A stretch of DNA of 64,000 nucleotides from Brevibacterium renqingii (GTDB lineage Bacteria; Actinomycetota; Actinomycetes; Actinomycetales; Brevibacteriaceae). The notes below the pieces were generated by a model. The model searched no databases, was not told the origin of the DNA, and was given only the letters and a program-made list of their open reading frames with translations. The translations under genes and the position numbers were made by a program. The DNA lies in NCBI RefSeq assembly GCF_017808105.1, contig NZ_JADBHF010000011.1, positions 81,180 through 145,179 of the forward strand, written 5' to 3'. Of this stretch, positions 46,682 to 55,901 are shown piece after piece. Position 1 is the stretch's first letter. The number at the start of each line of letters is the position of its first letter.

Positions 46682-46863
46682 AGTGCTGCGAACTCCGCTT
46701 GGGGAGGCGGCAGTGTGCGGACGTGCGAACGCGGCCGCCGGCTCTGGGCAGCAGCGACCGCGCTCGGATTGTGGGACGCGCTCGGCGTCAGGTCGAATCG
46801 AGAGGACTCTCGGCGTGCGAGAGTGCTCTCGAGACGAGACGGCGCTCTGCGCGAGCGGCGTCG

Positions 46864-48168
46864 TCAGACAGCGGCGTCGAGACCGCGCATCTTCAGACGC
46901 TCGCGCTGGTTGGGGTTGACGCTGGGACGGAACGGCATCTCGACCACCTCGGCGCGGACCGGTTCGCCCGGCTTGTCGGCGAAAGGCTCGGGCAGGTGCA
47001 CCCAGTACTCGGTGCCGAGGGCCGTCGCCTCGACGGGCACATAGGCCATGGCGATGTTCGCCTCGAGCTCCGGTGAGTACCACGGCGAGGTCACGTACCC
47101 GACTGCCTCCCCGCCGGAAGTGGCGGAGACGAGCCAGAAGTCAGGCGCGTAGTCGGTGATCGGTTTGCCTCCGACCAGCAGTCCGACCAGCTGGTTGCGA
47201 TACGGCGGTGTGCCGGCCTCGATCTGCTCGCGCACCTCCTCGAGCCGAGCCTTGCCGATGTAGTCGGCCTCCTTCTTCCGGGGCACCTGGTAAGACAGGT
47301 TGACCTGGAACGGCAGGGTCTCGAAGTCCATGTCCTGTCCCCAGGAGAGGATGCCGGCGGCGATCCTGCGATGGTGGCTGGGTGCGACGACCCTGAGGTT
47401 GTAGGGCACCCCGGCCTCGAGGACGGCGTTCCACATGTCCTCAGCGTACTTCGTCGCCTCCTTGAGGTAGATCTCGTAGCCCTTCTCGCCCGTGAACCCG
47501 GTCTGAGAGATGATGACGTCGTGACCGCCGACCTGAGCCTCCATGAGGCCGAAGCTCGGCAGCGTGCGCCCTTCCTCACCGACGAGATCGGCGATGACGT
47601 CCACGGACTTCGGACCCTGGACCTGCACGGGTGCGACGTCGATCTCCTGGATCGTGACGTCGAACCGTCCGCCGACGTTGACCCCCTGCAACCAGAGCAT
47701 GAGGTCGGTGTCGGAGAGGCTGAACCAGAATTCGTCGATGCCGACGCGCAGCAGGATCGGATCGTTGAGGATGCCGCCGGCCTCATTGCACAGGATGACG
47801 TAGCGGGCCCGCATGACCGGGATCTTCGTCGCATCACGGGTGATGACGAAGTTGACGAACGCCTCGGCGTCGGGGCCTTTGACCTGGATCTGGCGTTCGA
47901 CCGCCACGTTCCACAGGGTCACGTCATTGACGAGGGACTGGTACTCGGCCATCATCCCGCCGTCTTCGCGGGGGATGTAGCCGCGCGGATGGTACATGCG
48001 GTTGTAGATCGACGCCCGCCAGCAGCCCTGCTGCATGGACAGCTCCCAGTATGGGGACTTGCGGACGCGGGTGTCGATGAGCATCTCGACCGGAGTCGGG
48101 CCGGACTGACGTAGGTTGATCGGGACTTCTCTGTCGCTTTGATCCACTGACGGGACGTTGTTGTCCAT
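46864..48168 (-). CDS. Folate-dependent demethylase-like protein (GcvT/DmdA/LigM superfamily)
   Basis: 434 residues with the GcvT fold: folate-binding first domain (SLVNDVTLWNVAVERQIQVK), central QTGFTGEKGYEIYLKE and a C-terminal GCV_T_C barrel (VGYVTSPWYSPELEANIAMA). The N-terminus QQGCWRASIYNRMYHPRGYI is unlike true T proteins and recalls stand-alone THF demethylases such as LigM and DmdA. Inference: moves a methyl or methylene group from a small substrate to THF. ATG 48168 has AGGGGGAA before it. Divergent from the MetF-like gene across an IclR-type operator. Confidence 0.82.
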   Translation of the reverse strand: MDNNVPSVDQSDREVPINLRQSGPTPVEMLIDTRVRKSPYWELSMQQGCWRASIYNRMYHPRGYIPREDGGMMAEYQSLVNDVTLWNVAVERQIQVKGPDAEAFVNFVITRDATKIPVMRARYVILCNEAGGILNDPILLRVGIDEFWFSLSDTDLMLWLQGVNVGGRFDVTIQEIDVAPVQVQGPKSVDVIADLVGEEGRTLPSFGLMEAQVGGHDVIISQTGFTGEKGYEIYLKEATKYAEDMWNAVLEAGVPYNLRVVAPSHHRRIAAGILSWGQDMDFETLPFQVNLSYQVPRKKEADYIGKARLEEVREQIEAGTPPYRNQLVGLLVGGKPITDYAPDFWLVSATSGGEAVGYVTSPWYSPELEANIAMAYVPVEATALGTEYWVHLPEPFADKPGEPVRAEVVEMPFRPSVNPNQRERLKMRGLDAAV

Positions 48169-48194
48169 GGTGTTCCCCCTGCTCGCACAGTTTT

Positions 48195-48222
48195 ATATTA
48201 TGGAACTCAATTCCCATATTAT
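48195..48222. promoter_or_regulatory. IclR-type operator in the demethylase-metF spacer
   Basis: TGGAACTCAATTCCCA (48201-48216) matches the IclR-type form TGGAA-n5-TTCCA with one change, and the symmetry extends outward as TATTA arms to 48195 and 48222. The 144-base divergent spacer is AT-rich against a GC-rich background. Two IclR genes lie 1-2 kb away. Confidence 0.65.
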
Positions 48223-48312
48223 GGGTATAATGAGTGTAAGATCGAATACACCGGGACGCAAGGGACTCGATCCCCGAGTTTCACGGATCGGGCTTTCGAG
48301 AAGGAGACGAGG

Positions 48313-49173
48313 ATGTCAAAGGCAACGCTGCGCACGCTTCTCAGCACCGCCCGCTACGAGATCCTGCCGACGGCAGGAGTCGTCGACCGCATCGAGGAGC
48401 ACATCGCCCCCGGCCGCGAGATCACGGTCACCGCCTCGACGGGGCTGAGCCTCGAAGCGACCATCGCGACCGCCGAACAGCTGCAGGCGCTCGGCTTCCA
48501 TGCCGTGCCGCACGTCGCCGCGCGCATGGTCCAGGGCAGGACCGAGCTCGAAGAGATCGTCGGCCGACTCGCCGAGGCGGGGGTCGACCGGATCTTCGTC
48601 CCCGCCGGTGACGCCACTCCACCTGCCGGCGGCTACGCAGGAGCCCTCGACCTGCTCTTCGACCTCTCGAGCATGGCGGCGCCGTTCCAGCACATCGGCG
48701 TGAGCGCCTACCCCGAGTCCCATCCGCTGATCTCCGATGATGTGACCGTCCAGGCCATGTGGGACAAACGAGACTACGCCACGCACATCGTGTCGAACCT
48801 GTGCTTCGACCCGGCGACGATCGCCGCGTGGCTGCCGAGAGTGCGCTCGCGCGGAATCGAGCTTCCGGTCATCCTCGGCATCGCCGGCAAGGTCGAGCTG
48901 GGCAAGCTCGCACGGGTGGCGACGAAGATCGGCGTCGGCGAGTCCACGCGGTTCCTGCGCAAGAACACTGCGACGTTCACTCGGATGGCCAAACCCGGCG
49001 GCTACAATCCCCGGAAGTTCCTCGACAAGCTCGCGCCGGTCCTCGACGACGCCTCCATGGGCGTGGCCGGCCTGCACATCTACACGTTCAATCAGATCAA
49101 GGACACCGAGGTCTGGCGGCGCAAGCAGCTCGCAGCGCTCGGCGGGGCCGAGGAGTTCACCAGCCTGCAGTAA
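48313..49173 (+). CDS. MetF-like methylenetetrahydrofolate reductase
   Basis: 286 residues, TIM-barrel MTHFR fold: GFHAVPHVAARMVQGRTELE, IFVPAGDATPPAGGYAGALD, and LPVILGIAGKVELGKLARVA. The usual N-terminal glutamate motif (EFFPP) is replaced by EITVTASTG, so it belongs to a divergent branch whose reaction may differ. With the divergent demethylase-like gene it could reduce or oxidise C1 units released onto THF. Strong ribosome site AAGGAGACGAGG before ATG 48313. Confidence 0.82.
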   Translation: MSKATLRTLLSTARYEILPTAGVVDRIEEHIAPGREITVTASTGLSLEATIATAEQLQALGFHAVPHVAARMVQGRTELEEIVGRLAEAGVDRIFVPAGDATPPAGGYAGALDLLFDLSSMAAPFQHIGVSAYPESHPLISDDVTVQAMWDKRDYATHIVSNLCFDPATIAAWLPRVRSRGIELPVILGIAGKVELGKLARVATKIGVGESTRFLRKNTATFTRMAKPGGYNPRKFLDKLAPVLDDASMGVAGLHIYTFNQIKDTEVWRRKQLAALGGAEEFTSLQ

Positions 49174-49241
49174 GCGAGCCGCTGCTCGATCACCGCTCAG
49201 CCGCTGCTCGGTCGCTGCGGGAGGGTCTGCCCGAGAACTGG

Positions 49242-49288
49242 GCGCGATCGGACACTTTCCGCGGCCGAAACTATCCGATTGCGACCAC
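49242..49288. repeat. Dispersed palindromic repeat, family B copy 3 (degenerate)
   Basis: GCGATCGGACACTTTCC...AAACTATCCGATTGCGACC follows the family B core (CGGATACTTT...AAAGTATCCG) with several mismatches in the left arm. It lies in the convergent gap between the metF-like and IclR genes. Confidence 0.6.
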
Positions 49289-49327
49289 CTCTCGCTTCGG
49301 AGGCGCCCGACGGGCAGACCGCTCGCC

Positions 49328-50077
49328 CTACCGGTGGGCGACCTTGCGCTTGAGTGTGCGCGAGAGCAGCCCCGCCTCGTCGGCCAGCAGCGCACCGAGC
49401 TTCTGATGATGATCGGCGATGCGCATCGTCGGCCCCGAGATGCCGACGGCCGCGACCACGTCACCGTCGACGCCGAATACCGGCGCGGCCAGCGCGTCGA
49501 GGCCGACCTCGAACTCCTCGTGCACGATGGCGAAGCCGCGTTCGCGCACCTCGGCGAGGTTGTCGGTCAGCTCCTTGCGCGAACCCAGTGTGCGCTCCGT
49601 GCGCCGCTCGAGACGCCCCGTCGGCAGCGGGATGACGTCGAAGGCGTACATGATCTTGCCCAGCGCCGAGCAGTGCGGCGGAACGTCGACATCGACCCAG
49701 TTCGTGGCACCGAGGACGAAGGTCGAATCGACCTGGGCGACCTGCACGACCCCCTTGGGCCCCGGCACGGCCAGGTTGACCGTCTCCCCGGTCTCCTCGC
49801 TCAGGCGCTGCAGGGTCGGATCGGCCGCAGCGACGAGGTTCTCGACCCGGTCGAAGCGCGAGGCGTAGGTGGCGAAGAGCGGGCCGCCGCGATAGAGCCC
49901 GTCCCCGTCACGCTCGACCAGCCCGTTGCGCTCGAGCGCCGAAAGCAGACGCGAAACCGTCGAACGGGCCAATTCTGTCGCGTCGACGACCTCGGTGTAG
50001 GAGATCGGGTCGTCGGATCGGACGACCAGCGACAGTATCTCGGCCGCCCGGTCGATCGACTGGGTCCCATTGCTCAT
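49328..50077 (-). CDS. IclR-family transcriptional regulator 1
   Basis: 249 residues from ATG 50077. The HTH is in ISYTEVVDATELARSTVSRL, and the effector domain includes PPHCSALGKIMYAF and EEFEVGLDALAAPVFGVDGD. Convergent with the metF-like gene, divergent (117 bases) from IclR 2. It probably senses the substrate or product of the C1 module and may act on the operator at 48195-48222. Confidence 0.93.
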   Translation of the reverse strand: MSNGTQSIDRAAEILSLVVRSDDPISYTEVVDATELARSTVSRLLSALERNGLVERDGDGLYRGGPLFATYASRFDRVENLVAAADPTLQRLSEETGETVNLAVPGPKGVVQVAQVDSTFVLGATNWVDVDVPPHCSALGKIMYAFDVIPLPTGRLERRTERTLGSRKELTDNLAEVRERGFAIVHEEFEVGLDALAAPVFGVDGDVVAAVGISGPTMRIADHHQKLGALLADEAGLLSRTLKRKVAHR

Positions 50078-50182
50078 CGTGCTCAGCTCCGTCGGGGACA
50101 GTAAGGCCGGCGGACGCGGTCCACCAGCCGGACTCACCCTACCTCACACGGTCGGGCTCTGGTCGGGTTGCGCTTCGTGCGT

Positions 50183-50188
50183 TACAGT
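50183..50188 (+). promoter_or_regulatory. -10 box of IclR regulator 2, leaderless spacing
   Basis: TACAGT ends 6 bases before ATG 50195, the spacing of leaderless actinobacterial promoters. No -35 box or ribosome site is evident. Confidence 0.45.
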
Positions 50189-50194
50189 TTCGAA

Positions 50195-50971
50195 ATGAGC
50201 AACAATGAGCCCGGCTCCGGCACCGTCCAGTCCGTCGATCGGGCCGTGACGCTCCTCGAGATCATCGCCCGCACCGGACTGGCGGGCATCACCGAGCTCG
50301 CCGGCGAGCTCGGGGTGCACAAGTCGACCGCCTCGCGCATCGTCGCCACCCTCGAGGCCCGCGGGCTCGTCGAGCAGGACCAGCATCGCGGAAAGTACCG
50401 CCTGGGTCTGTCGATCCTCCGTCTGGCCGGAGCGACGACCGCGCGGCTGGACATCGTCCAGGAGGCGCGGCCGATCGCGAAGATGCTCGCCGAGGCGACC
50501 GGGGAGACCATCAATGTCGCCGTGCTCTCCGACGGCGCCGCCCTGTATCTCGACCAGGCCGCGTCCACTGCCTCGGTGCAGAGCCACAACTGGGTCGGCC
50601 AGCGCATCCCCCTGCACGCGACTTCGAACGGCAAGGTCCTGCTCTCGGGAATGAGCGAGGCGAGCATCCGCTCGACCCTGGCCGCGAAGCTGCCGAGCTT
50701 CACCCCGCACACCGTGACCTCGATCCCGCAGCTGCTCACCCAGATCGCCGAGGTGGCCGCGGACGGGTTCTCGCTCGTCGTCGATGAGCTCGAGGTCGGC
50801 CTCACCGCCGTGTCGGCCCCCGTGCGCAATGCCCACGGCGACGTCATCGCCTCGATCTCCGCCTCCGGCCCGAGTTTCCGCTTCACCGAGGAGAGGGCCC
50901 GCTCCGCGCGGGACCTCCTCACCTCGGCCGCCGCCGACATCTCCGCCCGCCTCGGCTGGCGCGAACACTGA
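50195..50971 (+). CDS. IclR-family transcriptional regulator 2
   Basis: 258 residues. The HTH is LAGELGVHKSTASRIVATLE; effector domain IPLHATSNGKVLLSGM and VDELEVGLTAVSAPVRNAHG. ATG 50195 (MSNNEPGSG) is favoured over a frame start 9 codons upstream because of the TANNNT box just before it. It reads into the dehydrogenase-etfBA operon 127 bases downstream, so it is the likely local regulator of that operon. Confidence 0.93.
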   Translation: MSNNEPGSGTVQSVDRAVTLLEIIARTGLAGITELAGELGVHKSTASRIVATLEARGLVEQDQHRGKYRLGLSILRLAGATTARLDIVQEARPIAKMLAEATGETINVAVLSDGAALYLDQAASTASVQSHNWVGQRIPLHATSNGKVLLSGMSEASIRSTLAAKLPSFTPHTVTSIPQLLTQIAEVAADGFSLVVDELEVGLTAVSAPVRNAHGDVIASISASGPSFRFTEERARSARDLLTSAAADISARLGWREH

Positions 50972-51039
50972 CCGACCCCTTGACACGCCCGTCTCCGCAG
51001 GGGGACGATCCTCATACAGAGTTCCACATCGCGCACCCC

Positions 51040-51056
51040 GTTGCATATTTCGCAAC
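51040..51056. promoter_or_regulatory. Palindrome upstream of the DMGDH-like gene
   Basis: GTTGCATATTTCGCAAC has 5-bp perfect arms around an AT-rich centre, 42 bases before ATG 51099. TTGACA (50980-50985) lies upstream as a possible -35 box. A candidate operator for one of the two IclR proteins. Confidence 0.45.
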
Positions 51057-51098
51057 AGTGTCGGTGAAGGCGAAGAAGCCTTCAGAGAGGAGCCGCCC

Positions 51099-53612
51099 AT
51101 GGCTTCCATTCCCGCCCAGGCAAGCGTCGTCGTTGTCGGAGCCGGCATCGTCGGCAACAGCCTCGTCCACCATCTCGCCGAGCTCGGCTGGACGGACATC
51201 GTCCAGGTCGACAAGGGCCCTCTGCCGAATCCAGGCGGCTCGACCGGGCACGCCTCGAACTTCATCTTCCCCGTCGACCACTCGCGCGAGATCACCGACC
51301 TCACGCTCGACAGCATGCGCCAATACAAGGAGCTCGGCGTCTTCACCGAGTCCGGCGGATTCGAGGTCGCGCGCACCGAGGAACGGATGCAGGAGCTCAG
51401 GCGGCGCATGGCCTCGGCGCGGGCCTGGGGCATCGAATCGGAGCTCGTCACCCCCGCAGAGGTCGCCGAGAAGGTGCCCTTCCTCGATCCCGAGGTCATC
51501 GTCGGCGCCTTCTGGACGCCCACCGTAGGAGTCGTCGACTCGGTGCGCGCGGGCACGATGATGCGCGAGTCCGCCGAATCCAAGGGTGCACTGACGGTGT
51601 CACCCAACACCGAGGTGACCGGCATCGACGTCGAAGACGGCCGGATCGTGCGCGTGCACACGACGAAGGGCGAGATCGCCACGGAGCGCATCCTCGTCGC
51701 CTGCGGAGTGTGGTCACCGCGCATCGCAGCCATGGCCGGCGCCTCGATCCCGCTGTCGCCGGCGGTGCACCAGATGATCAGCGTCGGACCCGTCCCCCAG
51801 CTGGCCGAGCGCCCCGGCGAGATCTCGTTCCCGATCGTGCGCGATATGGACACATTCTGCTATGAGCGCCAACACGGTTCGGACATGGAGATCGGCTCCT
51901 ACGCCCACCGGCCGATCCTCCACGAGCCCGACGACATCCCCTCGAACGAATCCGCGAAGCTCTCCCCCACGGAGATGCCCTTCACCGATGAGGACTTCGA
52001 TCCGCAGCTCGAACAGGCCGTCGAACTCATGCCCGAGGTGCTGTCGAACCCCGAGGTCGAGATCCGCTACGCGATCAACGGTCTCCTCTCGCTGACCCCG
52101 GACGGGCCCGCCGTCCTCGGCGAATCGCCGGAGGTCAAGGGCCTGTGGTCGGCGGCGGCCGTATGGATCAAGGAGGGACCGGGAGTCGGCCGGGCGGTGG
52201 CCGAATGGATGACGCACGGTCTGCCGGAGATCGACGTCCAGGCCGCCGACATCGCCCGCTTCCACTCCCACCAGCGCACCCGCACCCATGTGCAGGCGCG
52301 CACCTCGGAAGGCTTCAACAAGACTTACGGCATCGTCCACCCCGCAGAGCAGTGGAACTCCGATCGCAATATCCGCCTCTCCCCCATGCATGAGCGGGAG
52401 AAGGAGCTGTCCGCAGTGTTCTTCGAAGCCGGAGGCTGGGAGCGGCCGCAGTGGTACGAATCGAACGCTGGCCTGCTCGAGGAGTTCGGCGAGGCCGTGA
52501 TGGACCGCAGCGCCGAGTGGGACTCCCGCTGGTGGTCGCCGATCATCAATGCCGAACACCTGGCCCTGCGCAAGCGTGCCGGACTCGTCGACCTCTCGAG
52601 CTTCGTCATCTTCGATGTCTTCGGCCCTGCCGCCCTCGACGCGGTCCAGCGCATCGCGCTGGCGCAGATGGATGTCACCATCGGCCGCGTCGTCTACACT
52701 CCGATCCTCGATGAGGGCGGCGGCTTCCGCTCGGATCTCACGATCATGCGGCTGGCCCACGACCGGTTCCGCGTCGTCACCGGCGCAGCCCACGGCATGG
52801 TCGATCTCAAGTGGTTCGCCGACCGACTGCCCGAGACCGGCGCCCAGATCGCCGATCTCACGAGCTCGTGGACGACGATCGGCCTCTGGGGACCGCGAGC
52901 CCGCGACATCCTCGCCGCCGTCACCGATGCCGACGTCTCCCATGAGGGGTTCCGGTTCGGCACCTGCCGGACCATCGAAATCGACTCGCTCGAGGTGCTC
53001 GCCTCCCGCATCTCCTATGTCGGCGACCTCGGCTGGGAGCTCTACGTGCCGATGGAATCGGGGCTGAAGCTCTGGGACCTCCTCTTCGACGCCGGCCGCG
53101 AACACGGCCTCGTCCCGGTCGGCCTCGGCGTCTACGGCACCACCGGCCGGATCGAGAAGGGGTACCGCGCGTTCGGGGCCGAACTCGATTCCGAGCGCAG
53201 CGTCGTCGAGGTCGGAATGAGCAGGCCGAAGGTCAAACCTCAGGACTTCATCGGCAGGGACGCTCATCTGCGGCACCGCGAGGCCGAGCCGAAGACGGTG
53301 CTGTGCTCGCTCACCGTCGACGACCACACGAGCTCCAGCGGCGAGAAGCGCTTCATGCTCGGCGGGGAGCCCATTGTCTCCGCGAACGGTGAGCCGCTGG
53401 TCGACGGGCACGGACGGGGCGCCTACGTCACCTCGGCGGGCTCGGCTCCGAGCCTCGGCAAGCACGTCCTCATGGCCTTCCTCCCGCCCGCCGAGGCGGT
53501 GCTGGGCAACCGTCTCCAGGTCGTCTACATGGAGGAGTTCTATCCGGTGACCGTGGCGTCGGTCGACTCCACGTCGCTGTTCGATCCCGAGAACGAACGC
53601 ATCAGGAGCTGA
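51099..53612 (+). CDS. Dimethylglycine/sarcosine dehydrogenase-like FAD-GcvT fusion
   Basis: 837 residues in the order DAO (1-~370), FAD-oxidase linker (~370-430), GCV_T (~430-720), GCV_T_C (to the end), as in dimethylglycine oxidase of Arthrobacter. SVVVVGAGIVGNSLVHHLAE binds FAD, and H51 in GGSTGHASN is the residue expected to carry FAD covalently. It oxidises an N-methyl amine and hands the C1 unit to THF. The etfBA genes next to it imply a dehydrogenase using ETF rather than an O2 oxidase. Start ATG 51099 follows AGAGAGGAG. Exact substrate (dimethylglycine, sarcosine or another methylamine) unresolved. Confidence 0.9.
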   Translation: MASIPAQASVVVVGAGIVGNSLVHHLAELGWTDIVQVDKGPLPNPGGSTGHASNFIFPVDHSREITDLTLDSMRQYKELGVFTESGGFEVARTEERMQELRRRMASARAWGIESELVTPAEVAEKVPFLDPEVIVGAFWTPTVGVVDSVRAGTMMRESAESKGALTVSPNTEVTGIDVEDGRIVRVHTTKGEIATERILVACGVWSPRIAAMAGASIPLSPAVHQMISVGPVPQLAERPGEISFPIVRDMDTFCYERQHGSDMEIGSYAHRPILHEPDDIPSNESAKLSPTEMPFTDEDFDPQLEQAVELMPEVLSNPEVEIRYAINGLLSLTPDGPAVLGESPEVKGLWSAAAVWIKEGPGVGRAVAEWMTHGLPEIDVQAADIARFHSHQRTRTHVQARTSEGFNKTYGIVHPAEQWNSDRNIRLSPMHEREKELSAVFFEAGGWERPQWYESNAGLLEEFGEAVMDRSAEWDSRWWSPIINAEHLALRKRAGLVDLSSFVIFDVFGPAALDAVQRIALAQMDVTIGRVVYTPILDEGGGFRSDLTIMRLAHDRFRVVTGAAHGMVDLKWFADRLPETGAQIADLTSSWTTIGLWGPRARDILAAVTDADVSHEGFRFGTCRTIEIDSLEVLASRISYVGDLGWELYVPMESGLKLWDLLFDAGREHGLVPVGLGVYGTTGRIEKGYRAFGAELDSERSVVEVGMSRPKVKPQDFIGRDAHLRHREAEPKTVLCSLTVDDHTSSSGEKRFMLGGEPIVSANGEPLVDGHGRGAYVTSAGSAPSLGKHVLMAFLPPAEAVLGNRLQVVYMEEFYPVTVASVDSTSLFDPENERIRS

Positions 53613-53614
53613 CG

Positions 53615-54391
53615 ATGAATATCCTCGTGTGCATCAAGCGCGTCCCCGACATCGCCGGCAGCGTCACCCTCGATGACACAGGTGCGGGCATCGACGAGGC
53701 CGGTCTCGGCCACACGATGTCCTCGCACGAGGAGTGCGCGGTCGAGCTCGCGATCGGCACCGCCGCCGCGACCGGGGGCACGGTCACCGTGCTCACCGTC
53801 GGCCCCGCCGAGGCGGTCGAACAGCTGCGCGCGGCCGTGGCCGTGGGCGCGAACGACGGCATCCTCATCGAGACCGCCGACCCGGCCGCGTTCGGACCGG
53901 AGGACATCGCCCAGGTCATCGGCGACGTCGTCCGCGACCGGGCCGAGTCGGGACAGACGTTCGATCTCGTGCTGCTGGGCGACGACGCCGCCGACACCGG
54001 CGACTTCCAGGTCGGCATCCGCTTGGCCTACGACCTCGGATACCCGGTGCTGTCGAACATCCAGACGCTCAGCCCGACCGACTCCGGCGGCATCGAGGCG
54101 CGCGGGATCGGGCCGGCGGGCACCGAGATCTTCACCGTCGATCTGCCGGCCGTCATCGCCGTCCACGAGGGCGGAGTCGACCCGCGCTACCCGTCGATCA
54201 CCGGACGCATGAAGGCGAAGAGGGCCCCTATCGCCGAATACGACGCGCCGGAGCCCAGTGCCGGCAATCCGCGCATCCGGCTCGAACTGCCGGAGGTCAA
54301 GCAGAGTTCGGTGACCGTCCTCGGCGAAGGCCCCGAGGCGGCGCCGGCCCTGGTCGATGTCCTCGAAGAGATCGGAGTGATCCGGCCATGA
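53615..54391 (+). CDS. etfB: Electron transfer flavoprotein beta subunit
   Basis: 258 residues. MNILVCIKRVPDIAGSVTLD is the EtfB N-terminus; VELAIGTAAATGGTVTVLTV and VLLGDDAADTGDFQVGIRLA follow the AMP/FAD half. It starts 2 bases after the dehydrogenase stop and overlaps etfA by ATGA. Accepts electrons from the upstream dehydrogenase. Confidence 0.95.
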   Translation: MNILVCIKRVPDIAGSVTLDDTGAGIDEAGLGHTMSSHEECAVELAIGTAAATGGTVTVLTVGPAEAVEQLRAAVAVGANDGILIETADPAAFGPEDIAQVIGDVVRDRAESGQTFDLVLLGDDAADTGDFQVGIRLAYDLGYPVLSNIQTLSPTDSGGIEARGIGPAGTEIFTVDLPAVIAVHEGGVDPRYPSITGRMKAKRAPIAEYDAPEPSAGNPRIRLELPEVKQSSVTVLGEGPEAAPALVDVLEEIGVIRP

Positions 54392-55380
54392 CACTCGTAT
54401 TCGTCGAAACCGATGCCGACGGCCAGGTGACGCTCACCTCCGCCGAGGCCGTCACCTTCGCCCGCATCCACGCCACGGAGCTGCTCTCCCTTCTGCCTGA
54501 CGGCGGCGCTTCGAACGCGGGCAACACGGAAGCGGTGGTAGTCGGCGACCTCAGCGAGGACGCCGTCGCCGAACTCGGGCGGCTGGGGGTGGAGACCATC
54601 CACCATCTCGAGCATCCGGAGCTCGAGGAGTATTCGGCGGCCGCCTGGGCGCAGGCGATCGTCGACATCGCACCCGAGTCCGGCACGCTGCTGGCGTCGG
54701 GGACGCCGCGGGGCATGGAGCTCATGGCCCATGCCGCGGTCCGCACGGGCGAGCGCATGGCGGCCAATGTCGTCTCCGCCGATGATGACGGTCTGCTGCG
54801 GCAGGTCTTCGGCGGGACCGCGTTCGAGAGGCTCCGCCTGGACGGCGATCTGCATGTGCTCACCGTCGCCGGCCACGCCTGCACCCCTGAGGAGACGACC
54901 CCGACGAACCCGGAGGTCCTCGAGTACGAACTCGAGATCGCCGAGGAGGACCTGCACACCCGTGTCGTACGCACCGAGGACGAGGACGCCGACGACGCTT
55001 CGGGACTGTCCTCCGCACGAGCCGTGGTCGGAGCCGGTCGCGGAGTGGGCTCGGAGAACGGCTTCGGCGAGGTCCTCGAACTCGTCGACCACCTCGGCGG
55101 GGCCTTGGGCGTCTCTCGTGTGGTCACGGGCCTCGGGTGGCGGCCGCATGTCGAGCAGGTCGGCCAGACAGGCAGCCGGATCTCGCCTGACGTCTACATC
55201 GCCTGCGGGATCTCGGGCGCGATCCAGCACATGGCCGGCGTCGAGGGAGCGAAGACGCTCGTGGCCATCAACACCGACGAGGAGGCGACGATGGTCCAGC
55301 GCGCGGACTATGCGATCATCGGCGATCTCCACGAGGTGGTCGCCGCCGTCAACGAGGAGATCGTCCGCCGCCGGGGGTGA
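54388..55380 (+). CDS. etfA: Electron transfer flavoprotein alpha subunit
   Basis: 330 residues. The FAD site is the C-terminal stretch [40 protein letters not shown] and [20 protein letters not shown]. The N-terminal ~190 residues are divergent from housekeeping EtfA, fitting a dedicated copy. Translationally coupled to etfB. It would pass electrons to an ETF-quinone oxidoreductase outside the window. Confidence 0.95.
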   Translation: MTLVFVETDADGQVTLTSAEAVTFARIHATELLSLLPDGGASNAGNTEAVVVGDLSEDAVAELGRLGVETIHHLEHPELEEYSAAAWAQAIVDIAPESGTLLASGTPRGMELMAHAAVRTGERMAANVVSADDDGLLRQVFGGTAFERLRLDGDLHVLTVAGHACTPEETTPTNPEVLEYELEIAEEDLHTRVVRTEDEDADDASGLSSARAVVGAGRGVGSENGFGEVLELVDHLGGALGVSRVVTGLGWRPHVEQVGQTGSRISPDVYIACGISGAIQHMAGVEGAKTLVAINTDEEATMVQRADYAIIGDLHEVVAAVNEEIVRRRG

Positions 55381-55461
55381 GTCGCCCCCTTGGTCCGGAG
55401 TGGGCTGCCACTTTGTCGGGGGTGAGATTTCCGTTGCCGCGTACCAGCTGGTTAACTGTAG

Positions 55462-55471
55462 AACGATCGTT
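55462..55471. promoter_or_regulatory. Possible TetR-type operator before the thioesterase
   Basis: AACGATCGTT is a perfect palindrome flanked by TTAAC/GTTAA-like arms, 35 bases before the thioesterase start. Such sites are common for TetR regulators of fatty-acid genes. No regulator gene is adjacent. Confidence 0.45.
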
Positions 55472-55505
55472 AAGTGACAGTTCTGCGAAGCTCCCGGAGG
55501 CAAGC

Positions 55506-55901
55506 GTGGCAACATTCGAATACTCACCCGAGGTGCGCTGGTCGGACCAGGACATGCTCGGCCACGTCAACAATGCACGGCTCATCACACTCGTCGAGGA
55601 GGGCCGCATCCGCTGGATGAATGAGATCCGCGCCGGCCACATCACCGGCGGCGGCCTGCTCGTGGCCCACCAGTCGATCGACTACATCGTGCCCGTGATG
55701 TACGGACCGCAGCTGACGATGAGCGTTTCGGTGAAGAAGCTCGGCAACTCCTCATTCACCGTCAACACCCGCGGCGACCAGGACGGACGACAGGTCTTCG
55801 ACCACGACTGCGTCCTCGTCCACATCGATCGCGAGACCTCGAAGCCGACCCCGCTGACGCCCGAGCTGCGCGCCGCCTTCGAACCGTACCTGCAGGGCTG
55901 A
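55506..55901 (+). CDS. Hotdog-fold acyl-CoA thioesterase
   Basis: 131 residues from GTG 55506, which has GGAGG 6 bases upstream. WSDQDMLGHVNNARLITLVE is the 4HBT motif, with the catalytic Asp in the DMLGHVNN segment. Hydrolyses acyl-CoA thioesters; chain specificity unknown. The longer frame from 55377 lacks a ribosome site. Confidence 0.9.
   Translation: MATFEYSPEVRWSDQDMLGHVNNARLITLVEEGRIRWMNEIRAGHITGGGLLVAHQSIDYIVPVMYGPQLTMSVSVKKLGNSSFTVNTRGDQDGRQVFDHDCVLVHIDRETSKPTPLTPELRAAFEPYLQG

Larger units (their letters stand above)
46474..46863. other. Convergent intergenic region with hairpin and 19-bp repeats
   Basis: 390 bases between the permease and the demethylase-like gene. Contents: a nested hairpin (46523-46592) after the permease and four degenerate 19-bp tandem units (46606-46681). 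No supported gene. Confidence 0.65.
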
